NCBI GenBank assembly: GCA_947464885.1
Contig: CANHYZ010000094.1
Span: forward strand, 1-7,409
Direction: 5' to 3'
From: Flavobacteriales bacterium
GTDB taxonomy: Bacteria > Bacteroidota > Bacteroidia > Flavobacteriales_D > Sanyastnellaceae
Length of the DNA stretch: 7,409 nt
Part shown: positions 1 to 6,826 of the stretch, one piece after another
Layout: each line of letters starts with the position of its first letter
How positions within the stretch are numbered: the stretch's first letter is position 1
The notes under the pieces: generated by a model
Seen by the model: the letters and a program-made list of their open reading frames with translations, nothing else
Told to the model about the DNA's origin: nothing
Database searches by the model: none
Translations under genes and position numbers: made by a program

Positions 1-1603
1 CTCGGGAACCGGGAACGGCTATCTCGACTCCATGACAGGCATTATCTTCTTCATGCTGATCGGACGCTACTTTCAACACCTTACACACCACAGTATTCAA
101 TTTGATCGTGACTATAAAAGCTTCTTCCCGATCAGCGTATCCGTGAAAGATACTCAAGGTGTTGAAACCACGATTCCGTTGACAAAATTGACCATCGCAC
201 AAACCCTCATTGTTCGATCGGGCGAACTCATTCCCGCTGATAGTGTGCTGCGCAGCAAGGAAGCCCGCATCGACTACAGCTTTGTGACCGGAGAATCTCA
301 GCCGCTTTCCGTTCGTAAAGGTGAAATCATCTATGCAGGAGGACGGCTATCAGGTGCAATCGTAGAGTGCGAAGTCATCAAAGAAGTATCCCAAAGCTAC
401 CTGACCAACTTGTGGAACAAAGAGAATTATTCGGAGAAGAAAAATGCACGACCCTGGGTCGACAAACTTGCGCAGCACTTCACCCTGATGCTGCTGATGA
501 TTTCAATCGCGGCTTTTCTTTACTGGCTGCCCACAAGTACCTCCCGTGCATTCGATGCGCTAACAACGGTGCTCATCGTTGCCTGTCCTTGCGCACTTCT
601 GCTAAGCGCAACTTTCACACAGGGCAGCATGTTGCGCATATTCAGTCGCAACGGCATGTATTTTAAAAATGCAGAAGCCATCGATCGCCTTGCTGAATCC
701 AACCATTTCGTACTCGATAAAACCGGCACAATCACCGGAAAAGAAGTCGAGATATCCTATCACGGAAGTCCGCTTAACGATGAACAACTTGGCCTGATCA
801 AGGGACTTGCTCAACAATCCAATCACCCGTTGAGCAAAGCACTAACAAATCACCTGAAACAAACGGCAGCCCAAGGAGAATTCACGGCCATTGAAGAAGT
901 GACAGGACAGGGATTATCTGCGGTTACCCCAATGACTCAGCTGCGCATGGGACGTTACGAATTCTGCACGGATTCCATTGCTTCAACTACGCCCGAAACC
1001 GCCGTCCATATTTCCATAAATCAACGGCACATCGGCTACTTCGACTTCCGATTCGCTTGGCGCAAAGGCATTGACGATGCCGTTCACGCGTTGAACCAAC
1101 GTGGCCCCATCGCCGTGGTCAGTGGAGACCACGATTATGATACCGCTCGGTTGAAAGACTTACTCGGCGTCAAAACGACACTTCGCTTCAGGCAAATGCC
1201 CGAAGACAAACTGGAATTCGTAAAGAGTTTACAGCAACAAGGCGCTCTAGTAACTATGATTGGCGACGGCCTAAATGATGCCGGTGCATTGTTACAAAGC
1301 AATTGTGGAATAACGATTTCCGAAGAGGTCAATAATTTCTCACCTGCTTGTGATGTCATTCTTAAAGCCGATTCCTTTTCCAAACTTTCCTCATTACTAA
1401 AACTCACTGAACGCAGTCGACAAATCATCTATATCAGCTTTGGGATATCACTGCTCTATAATGTCGTCGGTGTTGGCCTGGCTATTCAAGGATTGATGCA
1501 GCCTGTTTTTGCGGCGATACTCATGCCGCTGAGCACGCTGTCAATCATCGCATTCACCACAGGAGCATGTCGCGCATCAGCCTACTTTTTGAAGCTGTCA
1601 TAG
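1..1603 (+). CDS. ccoI: CcoI/FixI-type copper-translocating P1B ATPase, 5'-truncated by the window
   Basis: Membrane P-type ATPase that moves copper across the inner membrane for assembly of the CuB centre of cbb3 oxidase. The reading frame is open from base 2, so the Met at base 32 is probably internal; the metal-binding N-terminus and first membrane helices lie upstream. Numbering from that Met: actuator motif TGES at 86-89, membrane metal site CPC at 185-187, phosphorylation motif DKTGT at 229-233, P1B-specific HP pair at 265-266 in SNHPLSKAL, and hinge GDGLNDAGAL at 411-420. Hydrophobic segments lie near 147-165, 175-195, 466-487 and 490-511. The hinge has Gly where most P-type ATPases have Pro; from memory this is common in Bacteroidota CcoI, so it is probably a family trait. 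All catalytic motifs visible are intact. The gene stops at TAG, 107 bases before ccoS. A general CopA exporter is the alternative, but the location favours CcoI. Confidence 0.93.
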   Translation, partial: SGTGNGYLDSMTGIIFFMLIGRYFQHLTHHSIQFDRDYKSFFPISVSVKDTQGVETTIPLTKLTIAQTLIVRSGELIPADSVLRSKEARIDYSFVTGESQPLSVRKGEIIYAGGRLSGAIVECEVIKEVSQSYLTNLWNKENYSEKKNARPWVDKLAQHFTLMLLMISIAAFLYWLPTSTSRAFDALTTVLIVACPCALLLSATFTQGSMLRIFSRNGMYFKNAEAIDRLAESNHFVLDKTGTITGKEVEISYHGSPLNDEQLGLIKGLAQQSNHPLSKALTNHLKQTAAQGEFTAIEEVTGQGLSAVTPMTQLRMGRYEFCTDSIASTTPETAVHISINQRHIGYFDFRFAWRKGIDDAVHALNQRGPIAVVSGDHDYDTARLKDLLGVKTTLRFRQMPEDKLEFVKSLQQQGALVTMIGDGLNDAGALLQSNCGITISEEVNNFSPACDVILKADSFSKLSSLLKLTERSRQIIYISFGISLLYNVVGVGLAIQGLMQPVFAAILMPLSTLSIIAFTTGACRASAYFLKLS

Positions 1604-1623
1604 TTCATTCAACATTTCCATTC

Positions 1624-1637
1624 TTGAGGAAAATCAT
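1624..1637 (+). promoter_or_regulatory. Possible FNR/CRP-family operator
   Basis: TTGAGGAAAATCAT matches the FNR consensus TTGAT-N4-ATCAA at eight of ten fixed positions, with both TTGA and ATCA half-site cores present. FNR-family proteins control cbb3 operons in many proteobacteria, and CRP/FNR regulators are common in Bacteroidota. The position, 74 bases before the ccoS start in the operon's only gap, fits a low-oxygen switch. In AT-rich DNA a match of this quality can arise by chance, so the call is tentative. Confidence 0.3.
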
Positions 1638-1647
1638 CTTTTTTCCT
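1627..1647 (+). repeat. Short inverted repeat AGGAAAA/TTTTCCT
   Basis: A perfect 7-bp inverted repeat with a 7-base loop lies just after ccoI and overlaps the FNR-like box. The stem has only two G-C pairs and no T-run follows it, so it is a poor intrinsic terminator. It could be a weak attenuating hairpin, part of an operator, or chance. Confidence 0.3.
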
Positions 1648-1710
1648 AACGGCAGTCAAGTATTACGCAGGAGCATAAAAGTTCATTTGGTGCACTAAAT
1701 CATCACCCAC

Positions 1711-1896
1711 GTGGATGTCATCTACATACTCCTGGGGGCCAGTCTTCCGATAGCCATCGGCTTTTTGATTGCCTTCATTCGTTCGGCCCGAAATGGACAG
1801 TTCGACGATACCGGTACACCTGCCATTCGCATGTTGATGGATGATGAAATCAACGACCAACATCACAACGACAACCAACACCTTAACCATACATGA
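1711..1896 (+). CDS. ccoS: CcoS, cbb3 oxidase maturation protein
   Basis: A 61-residue membrane protein of the CcoS family, needed in studied proteobacteria for fitting the metal cofactors into the CcoN subunit. The N-terminal helix spans about residues 4-25 and is followed by the family's conserved RNGQFDDTGTPAIRML stretch (about 27-42). The start is GTG at 1711: an in-frame TAA at 1696 rules out anything upstream except a few non-start codons, and the family usually begins with a Met-x-Val-Ile-Tyr pattern, as here. There is no Shine-Dalgarno at normal spacing. The last 18 or so residues are polar (Asp, Asn, His, Gln) and their codons form an A/C-rich stretch leading into ccoNO, whose ATG overlaps the ccoS stop as ATGA. 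The four histidines in the tail could bind metal, but that is speculation. Confidence 0.93.
   Translation: MDVIYILLGASLPIAIGFLIAFIRSARNGQFDDTGTPAIRMLMDDEINDQHHNDNQHLNHT
1851..1892 (+). promoter_or_regulatory. A/C-rich leader before the ccoNO start
   Basis: 36 of these 42 bases are A or C and only two are G, so the mRNA just before the ccoNO ATG should be nearly free of structure. No Shine-Dalgarno is present. Bacteroidota are known to rely little on Shine-Dalgarno pairing and to favour A-rich, unstructured leaders, so this is probably the initiation region for ccoNO, embedded in the tail codons of ccoS. Confidence 0.4.
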
Positions 1897-4073
1897 GCAC
1901 CACTGTAGAACGCTTTGCCTATGACAACAAGATTGTCAAACAATTCGCATATGCTACCGCCCTCTGGGGCGCTGTAGGTATGCTCGTTGGCGTCTTTATC
2001 GCCCTTCAACTGGTCTTTCCTGCTTTAAACTTTGATCTCCCGCAAACCACCTACGGACGACTGCGACCGCTGCACACCAATGCAGTCATCTTCGCTTTCG
2101 TCGGCAACGGAATCTTCATGGGCGTTTATTACGCATTACAACGACTCACCAAGGCACGCATGTGGAGTGATAAACTATCGGCCTGGCACTTCTGGGGCTG
2201 GCAAACCATCATCGTCTTTGCTGCACTTACCCTAGTTTGGGGCTTCACGACAGGTAAAGAATATGCAGAATTAGAATGGCCTATTGACATCATGATTACC
2301 CTGGTCTGGGTACTCTTCGGAATCAACCTATTCATGACGCTGCACAACCGCCGCGAAAGGCACATTTATGTTGCCATTTGGTTCTTCATCGCTACTTGGG
2401 TAACAGTAGCCATGCTTCACATCGTTAACAGCATTGAGTTACCCGTATCACTTTTCAAAAGTTATTCCTGGTACGCCGGAGTTCAAGATGCGCTTGTACA
2501 ATGGTGGTACGGTCACAATGCAGTTGCGTTCTTCCTAACCACGCCCTATCTCGGACTGATGTACTACTTCGTGCCGAAAGCAGCCAACCGTCCCGTTTAT
2601 TCCTATCGACTTTCCATCATTCACTTTTGGGCACTCATCTTCATCTACATCTGGGCCGGTCCTCACCATTTGCTTTATACCTCACTTCCCGATTGGGCGC
2701 AGTCATTGGGAACCGTCTTCAGCATAATGCTGCTGGCGCCTTCATGGGGTGGTATGATCAACGGACTGCTCACCCTTCGCGGAGCATGGGATCGCGTGCG
2801 TGAGGACGTGGTTTTGAAATTTATGGTCGTTGCCGTGACTGCCTATGGTATGGCCACATTCGAAGGCCCGATGCTGTCGTTGAAAAATGTGAACGCCATT
2901 TCGCACTTCACCGATTGGACCATTGCTCACGTACACGTTGGAGCGCTTGGGTGGAACGGCTTCCTGACCTTCGGTATGCTCTACTGGTTGATCCCGCGCA
3001 TGTGGAAGACCAACCTGTATTCGAAGAAATGGGCCAACTGGCATTTCTGGATAGGTACACTGGGAATCATCCTTTATGCCGTGCCCATGTATTGGGCCGG
3101 TTGGCGACACAATGAAATGCTCACGCAATTCACCGAAGATGGTCGCTTGCAGTATCAATTCCTCGACATGGTCAATGGCATGCAGGCCTTTTATGCGCTT
3201 CGTTCAATTGGCGGAACTCTCTTCCTTGTCGGTGCACTATTGATGATCGTAAATCTTTGGAAAACCATTGCGCAAGGTTCATTTCAAGCCAATGAAGATG
3301 CCGAAGCTCCGGCGTTGGCTAAAAACTATGCTATACATGGTAACGAACACTGGCATCGCATCATCGAGCGCAGGCCTTTCCAAATGCTTGTCCTTTCACT
3401 AGTCATGGTTGCCATTGGCGGAGCCATTGAAATGATTCCCACCTTCCTCATAAAATCCAATATACCGACCATTACTGAAGTCAAGCCTTACACGCCACTG
3501 GAACTCGAAGGGCGCGACATCTACATCCGCGAAGGATGTTATACCTGTCACTCCCAAATGGTTCGTCCGTTCCGCGCCGAAACAGAGCGCTATGGAGAAT
3601 ATTCCAAAGCCGGCGAATTCGTCTACGACCATCCCTTCCAGTGGGGTTCCAAACGCACAGGTCCTGACCTGGCACGTGAAGGATCCGGGAACAATAAAAA
3701 GAGCAATGCTTGGCACTACAACCACATGGCTGATCCTACCTCCACCTCACCTACCTCCATTATGCCCCGCTATCCATGGTTGCACACCGATGTCGTCGAT
3801 GAATCCATGACACCCGCTAAAATTCGGGCGATGATAACGCTGGGTGTTCCCTACCCTGAAGGATATGATATGCAGGCCGTTGAGGACATGCGCAAACAGG
3901 CACAAACCATTGCCGACGATCTCAAGGCTAATGAATCACAACTGCTGCTTGGTGAAAACGGCATTCAGCCCAACCAGGAAATTATCGCCTTGATAGCATA
4001 CATGCAAAAACTCGGTGCCGACATTGAAATGGCCAACACAACAACTAACGCTAACAACCAACCAAAGCCATGA
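1893..4073 (+). CDS. ccoNO: Fused cbb3 oxidase subunits I and II (CcoN-CcoO)
   Basis: A 726-residue fusion of the catalytic subunit CcoN (about 1-460) with the monohaem cytochrome c subunit CcoO (about 485-726). It reduces O2 to water at the inner membrane while pumping protons. By comparison with the Pseudomonas stutzeri enzyme, whose numbering is one lower, CcoN shows low-spin haem b ligands H61 and H348, haem b3 ligand H346, CuB ligands H208, H258 and H259, and the cross-linked tyrosine Y252 in IYIWAGPHHL. CcoO begins with an anchor helix (about 496-519) containing GGAIEMIP, then the c-haem site C549-Y-T-C552-H553 and the probable axial Met M624 in SIMPRYPWL. All key residues are present. 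The linker, about 460-490, is polar and joins a cytoplasmic end of CcoN to the CcoO helix. The start overlaps the ccoS stop and the stop overlaps the ccoQ start, both as ATGA. The Asn/Thr-rich C-terminal tail is coded by A/C-rich DNA. Confidence 0.97.
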   Translation: MSTTVERFAYDNKIVKQFAYATALWGAVGMLVGVFIALQLVFPALNFDLPQTTYGRLRPLHTNAVIFAFVGNGIFMGVYYALQRLTKARMWSDKLSAWHFWGWQTIIVFAALTLVWGFTTGKEYAELEWPIDIMITLVWVLFGINLFMTLHNRRERHIYVAIWFFIATWVTVAMLHIVNSIELPVSLFKSYSWYAGVQDALVQWWYGHNAVAFFLTTPYLGLMYYFVPKAANRPVYSYRLSIIHFWALIFIYIWAGPHHLLYTSLPDWAQSLGTVFSIMLLAPSWGGMINGLLTLRGAWDRVREDVVLKFMVVAVTAYGMATFEGPMLSLKNVNAISHFTDWTIAHVHVGALGWNGFLTFGMLYWLIPRMWKTNLYSKKWANWHFWIGTLGIILYAVPMYWAGWRHNEMLTQFTEDGRLQYQFLDMVNGMQAFYALRSIGGTLFLVGALLMIVNLWKTIAQGSFQANEDAEAPALAKNYAIHGNEHWHRIIERRPFQMLVLSLVMVAIGGAIEMIPTFLIKSNIPTITEVKPYTPLELEGRDIYIREGCYTCHSQMVRPFRAETERYGEYSKAGEFVYDHPFQWGSKRTGPDLAREGSGNNKKSNAWHYNHMADPTSTSPTSIMPRYPWLHTDVVDESMTPAKIRAMITLGVPYPEGYDMQAVEDMRKQAQTIADDLKANESQLLLGENGIQPNQEIIALIAYMQKLGADIEMANTTTNANNQPKP
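4033..4069 (+). promoter_or_regulatory. A/C-rich leader before the ccoQ start
   Basis: 33 of 37 bases are A or C and two are G, immediately before the ccoQ ATG and without a Shine-Dalgarno. It encodes the Asn/Thr-rich tail of CcoNO, which lies beyond the last conserved helix of the CcoO domain. It resembles the stretch before ccoNO, which suggests the same initiation mode at both junctions. Confidence 0.35.
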
Positions 4074-4228
4074 AATTCATCAACTACCTTGAGTCGATTG
4101 CAGGAATAAGCATCTACCCGCTGATGTCACTCATCCTCTTCGCAGTCATCTTCACTGCTGTGCTCATTAAAACGTACAGCACCGATCAAAAAACAATTGA
4201 TGAACATAAAAACCTTCCCATCCAATGA
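4070..4228 (+). CDS. ccoQ: CcoQ-like small cbb3 oxidase subunit
   Basis: A 52-residue ORF starting MKFINYLESIAGISIYPLMS. It has one hydrophobic helix at about 14-34 (SIYPLMSLILFAVIFTAVLI) followed by a charged tail, the usual shape of CcoQ, a small membrane subunit that stabilises the oxidase. The sequence is too short for a firm motif match; the call rests on size, single-helix topology and its place between ccoNO and ccoP, where ccoQ is normally found. Both ends are ATGA overlaps with the neighbouring genes, which strongly supports it being translated. The leading alternative is an uncharacterised small subunit or assembly protein of the same complex. It is short enough to be skipped by length-filtered gene calling. 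Confidence 0.85.
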   Translation: MKFINYLESIAGISIYPLMSLILFAVIFTAVLIKTYSTDQKTIDEHKNLPIQ

Positions 4229-5403
4229 TCACCGGCCTCACATCGACTCTTCGCCTGGCGCTGCTCAACCTTGGAGTCTTCATGCTTCCCTATGCGGCGC
4301 TCGCGCAAGCAACAACGGCATCACCAGCGGCAAGTAGACCACCGGCTTCGCCTTATACGACACCGTTGTTCTATGCCCTTTGTTTTGTAGCCATCCTGCT
4401 ATTGGTATTTATCCTTCAACTCGCCAAAGTGCTCGCAACGGTGGCACGCAACTATAAACGCGGCGATAAATCGCTCTGGGATCGCACGCTCATCATCATT
4501 GCGTTTGTTGCATTATCGTCGCTGACTCCGGAACAGAGCTTTGCTGCCGCGCCTTTGGCACCAGTTGCTCCTGAATCAAAGCCTATGCTTGATTTTCTGC
4601 ACGACGGTTTCGGCTCGAATGCCATCAACGCTCTGGCGTTTATCATCTTCTTCGAACTCCTGGCTGTCGTTTACCTGATGCGACTGGTCAAATTATTCAC
4701 TTCAAAAGAACCGGAATGGGAATCAGCAAAAAGCGAAGAAACCGCATCCATTACAAGCCCGCTTTGGGATAAACTGAACGCCTCCGTTTCCATTACAGAA
4801 GAGCAAGCCATCATGACCGACCACGAATACGATGGCATTCGTGAGTTGGACAATTCCCTTCCTCCCTGGTGGAAATACGGCTTTTACCTGACCATCATCT
4901 GGGCTTTCGGTTACCTGCTCTATTACCATATTTCCAATGGCCCCAGCAGTGAACAGGAATACCAGGCGGAGATGAAACAAGCTGCACTGGCCATCGAAGT
5001 TTATCGGAAAAACGCTAAGAACCTGGTCGATGAAACCAATGTAACAGTGCTGACAGATGCAACCGACATCAACGCAGGAAAGGCCATTTTCATTCAATAC
5101 TGCGCCGTATGTCATGCCGCAGATGGTGGCGGACTCGTTGGACCGAATTTGACAGACAATTACTGGTTACACGGTAGCGACATCAAAAACATTTTCAATA
5201 CCGTGAAATACGGCATTCAAGGTAAGGGCATGAAATCATGGCAACAAGAATTGTCGCCCGTTATGATGGCACAGGTCTCCACCTTCATTACAACGCTGAA
5301 AGGAACCACACCCGCAAGTCCTAAAGCCCCTGAAGGAAAGCCGGAATCAACACTGAATGCATCTCCTGCAGATACCACTGTAATCGACAGTTTAAACAAG
5401 TGA
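4225..5403 (+). CDS. ccoP: CcoP, cbb3 oxidase subunit III, single-haem form with long N-terminus
   Basis: A 392-residue membrane-anchored cytochrome c that passes electrons to CcoO. The N-terminus looks like a signal peptide, with likely cleavage near ALA-Q at 25-28. Further helices lie at about 48-70, 88-104, 133-156 and 217-236. The stretch DHEYDGIRELDNSLPPWWKY (199-218) is the conserved FixP_N motif just before the anchor helix. The periplasmic domain has one haem site, C293-A-V-C296-H297, with M336 in GKGMKSW as probable axial ligand. Proteobacterial CcoP has two CxxCH sites; one site is usual in Bacteroidota. Basic residues in NYKRGDKSLWDR (76-87) and the long acidic/polar 157-213 segment fit a cytoplasmic placement, so the topology is self-consistent. 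The C-terminal 30 residues are Pro/Ser/Thr-rich and probably disordered. It overlaps ccoQ by ATGA and ends 7 bases before ccoG. Confidence 0.95.
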   Translation: MITGLTSTLRLALLNLGVFMLPYAALAQATTASPAASRPPASPYTTPLFYALCFVAILLLVFILQLAKVLATVARNYKRGDKSLWDRTLIIIAFVALSSLTPEQSFAAAPLAPVAPESKPMLDFLHDGFGSNAINALAFIIFFELLAVVYLMRLVKLFTSKEPEWESAKSEETASITSPLWDKLNASVSITEEQAIMTDHEYDGIRELDNSLPPWWKYGFYLTIIWAFGYLLYYHISNGPSSEQEYQAEMKQAALAIEVYRKNAKNLVDETNVTVLTDATDINAGKAIFIQYCAVCHAADGGGLVGPNLTDNYWLHGSDIKNIFNTVKYGIQGKGMKSWQQELSPVMMAQVSTFITTLKGTTPASPKAPEGKPESTLNASPADTTVIDSLNK

Positions 5404-5410
5404 ATCAATT

Positions 5411-6814
5411 ATGAGTGACCAGGTAAAAGACCGCGAAGAATTTCGTGACTCCGTCAGTCACATCGATGCCGAAGGACATCGTGTTTGGTTTTATCCGAAG
5501 AAACCGTTCGGACGACTCTATAACCTTCGTTCACTGGTTAGTTGGATTTATCTCCTTGTTTTCTTTACGATTCCATTCATTAAGGTAAATGGAGAACCGC
5601 TGTTTCTGTTCAACATCAGCGAACGCAAGTTCATCATATTCGCCGTTCGCTTTTGGCCGCAAGACTTTTTCATTTTCATGATTGGCATGGTGGCCTTTAT
5701 TGTCTTCATCGCTTTGTTTACGGTCATATTCGGACGTGTCTTCTGCGGCTGGGTTTGTCCACAAACCATTTTCATGGAAATGGTGTTTCGCAAAATCGAA
5801 TACTGGATCGAAGGCGATGCAGCTCACCAGCGGGCATTGAACAAACTCCCGTGGAACCGCGAAAAAATCATCAAGAAAACCCTCAAAGTTGCCATCTTCT
5901 TCGTAGTATCGGTATTAATCGCTAACACGTTTCTTTCCTATATCATTGGCATTGATAAACTGTATAAAATTGTAACGGAGCCATTGAGTCAACACCTGGG
6001 CGGTTTTGCCCTGATGATTATCTTCAGTGCTGTCTTCTTTTTTATTTATCTCTGGTTTCGTGAACAAGCCTGCCTCGTCGTTTGTCCATATGGTCGAATG
6101 CAAGGTGTGCTGCTGGACAAGCACAGCATTGTTGTAGCCTACGACCACCAGCGCGGTGAGCCCCGATCAAAGCCACAAAAGGAAACCAATACAAACAAGG
6201 GCGATTGCATCGACTGCTTTGAATGCGTGCGTGTTTGCCCAACCGGCATAGACATTCGGAACGGTACACAACTCGAATGCACCAATTGCACCGCTTGCAT
6301 TGATGCGTGCAATCACATTATGGAGAAGGTGCATAAACCGGAAGGACTTATTCGATACGCAAGCGAGCACAGTATTCAAACCGGCAAAAAACTCAGGATT
6401 TCAGGTCGCATGATGGCTTATTCCTTCGTGTTACTCCTGCTTATTGGGCTTGAATCGTTTCTGCTCATTACGCGCAGCGACCTTGATGTCCATATGGTTC
6501 GGGCCAAAGGAACACTGTTTTACAATGAACCCGATGGGCGCGTCAGCAACCTCTACAATGTCAAAATCATCAACAAAACACGCAACGACCTTCCTGTAGA
6601 ATTTGCGTTGAGCAACCTACAAGGAGAAGTACGACTTGTCGGAAACCCAAATCTTATTATCAAGAAAGACAGCTTGCTGGATACTCAGATTTTTGTGATT
6701 CTTCCAGCAAGTGCTATCGATGAGCAGAAATCAAAAATTAGTATCAACGTGATAAGCTCAGGCAAAATCATGGGAGAAGAAAAAACCTTTTTTCTCGGAC
6801 CACATCACCAATAA
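5411..6814 (+). CDS. ccoG: CcoG/FixG/RdxA, membrane iron-sulfur protein for cbb3 oxidase assembly
   Basis: A 467-residue polyferredoxin-like membrane protein; in Rhodobacter capsulatus CcoG is reported to reduce Cu(II) to Cu(I) for cbb3 assembly. Hydrophobic segments lie at about 42-58, 84-108, 158-178, 198-216 and 335-354. Membrane-proximal cysteine motifs are C112-GWV-C116-P and C221-LVV-C225-P. Two classic 4Fe-4S ferredoxin motifs follow: C266/C269/C272/C276 and C290/C293/C296/C300, all complete. The C-terminal part, from about 355, is the periplasmic Ig-like FixG_C domain. Length is normal for the family. The ATG at 5411 sits 7 bases after the ccoP stop with an A/T-rich leader and no Shine-Dalgarno. 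Nothing is missing or truncated. Confidence 0.96.
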   Translation: MSDQVKDREEFRDSVSHIDAEGHRVWFYPKKPFGRLYNLRSLVSWIYLLVFFTIPFIKVNGEPLFLFNISERKFIIFAVRFWPQDFFIFMIGMVAFIVFIALFTVIFGRVFCGWVCPQTIFMEMVFRKIEYWIEGDAAHQRALNKLPWNREKIIKKTLKVAIFFVVSVLIANTFLSYIIGIDKLYKIVTEPLSQHLGGFALMIIFSAVFFFIYLWFREQACLVVCPYGRMQGVLLDKHSIVVAYDHQRGEPRSKPQKETNTNKGDCIDCFECVRVCPTGIDIRNGTQLECTNCTACIDACNHIMEKVHKPEGLIRYASEHSIQTGKKLRISGRMMAYSFVLLLLIGLESFLLITRSDLDVHMVRAKGTLFYNEPDGRVSNLYNVKIINKTRNDLPVEFALSNLQGEVRLVGNPNLIIKKDSLLDTQIFVILPASAIDEQKSKISINVISSGKIMGEEKTFFLGPHHQ

Positions 6815-6826
6815 ACAACAAAAACT

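Larger units (their letters stand above)
1604..1710 (+). other. ccoI-ccoS intergenic gap
   Basis: This 107-base AT-rich gap is the only real non-coding space in the window. It holds a possible FNR-like box (1624-1637) overlapping a perfect 7-bp inverted repeat. AGGAG at 1669-1673 looks like a Shine-Dalgarno but lies 37 bases from the ccoS start and has no usable start codon at normal spacing. The string TTCATTTG at 1682-1689 matches the Bacteroidota -7 element TAnnTTTG at five of six fixed positions, but I found no matching TTTG about 20 bases upstream, so a promoter here is only a possibility. No tRNA or small ORF was seen. Confidence 0.6.

Noticed and set aside
1262..1291. Pro-to-Gly change in the CcoI hinge GDGLNDAGAL as a defect
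   Set aside because: The rest of the motif and all other catalytic motifs are intact, and as far as I recall this variant is common in CcoI of the same phylum.
1627..1647. Inverted repeat after ccoI as an intrinsic terminator
   Set aside because: The 7-bp stem is mostly A-T and no T-run follows the second arm, so it lacks the features of a working terminator. It is kept only as a repeat.
1669..1673. AGGAG as the ribosome binding site of ccoS
   Set aside because: It lies 37 bases before the GTG start, far too distant, and an in-frame TAA at 1696 blocks any earlier start.
1798..1820. FDDTGTPA in CcoS resembling the P-type ATPase DKTGT motif
   Set aside because: This is the normal conserved CcoS segment; there is no Lys and no ATPase domain in a 61-residue protein.
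2742..3158. 138-codon reverse-strand ORF
   Set aside because: It lies wholly inside the strongly conserved CcoN coding region, shows no domain or start context, and is best explained as a shadow frame.
4723..5115. 130-codon reverse-strand ORF
   Set aside because: It is antisense to the conserved FixP_N and haem region of ccoP, with no recognisable protein features.
4225..5403. Loss of the second CcoP haem as a mutation
   Set aside because: There is no degraded CxxCH remnant, the domain is intact, and single-haem CcoP is the usual form in this phylum.
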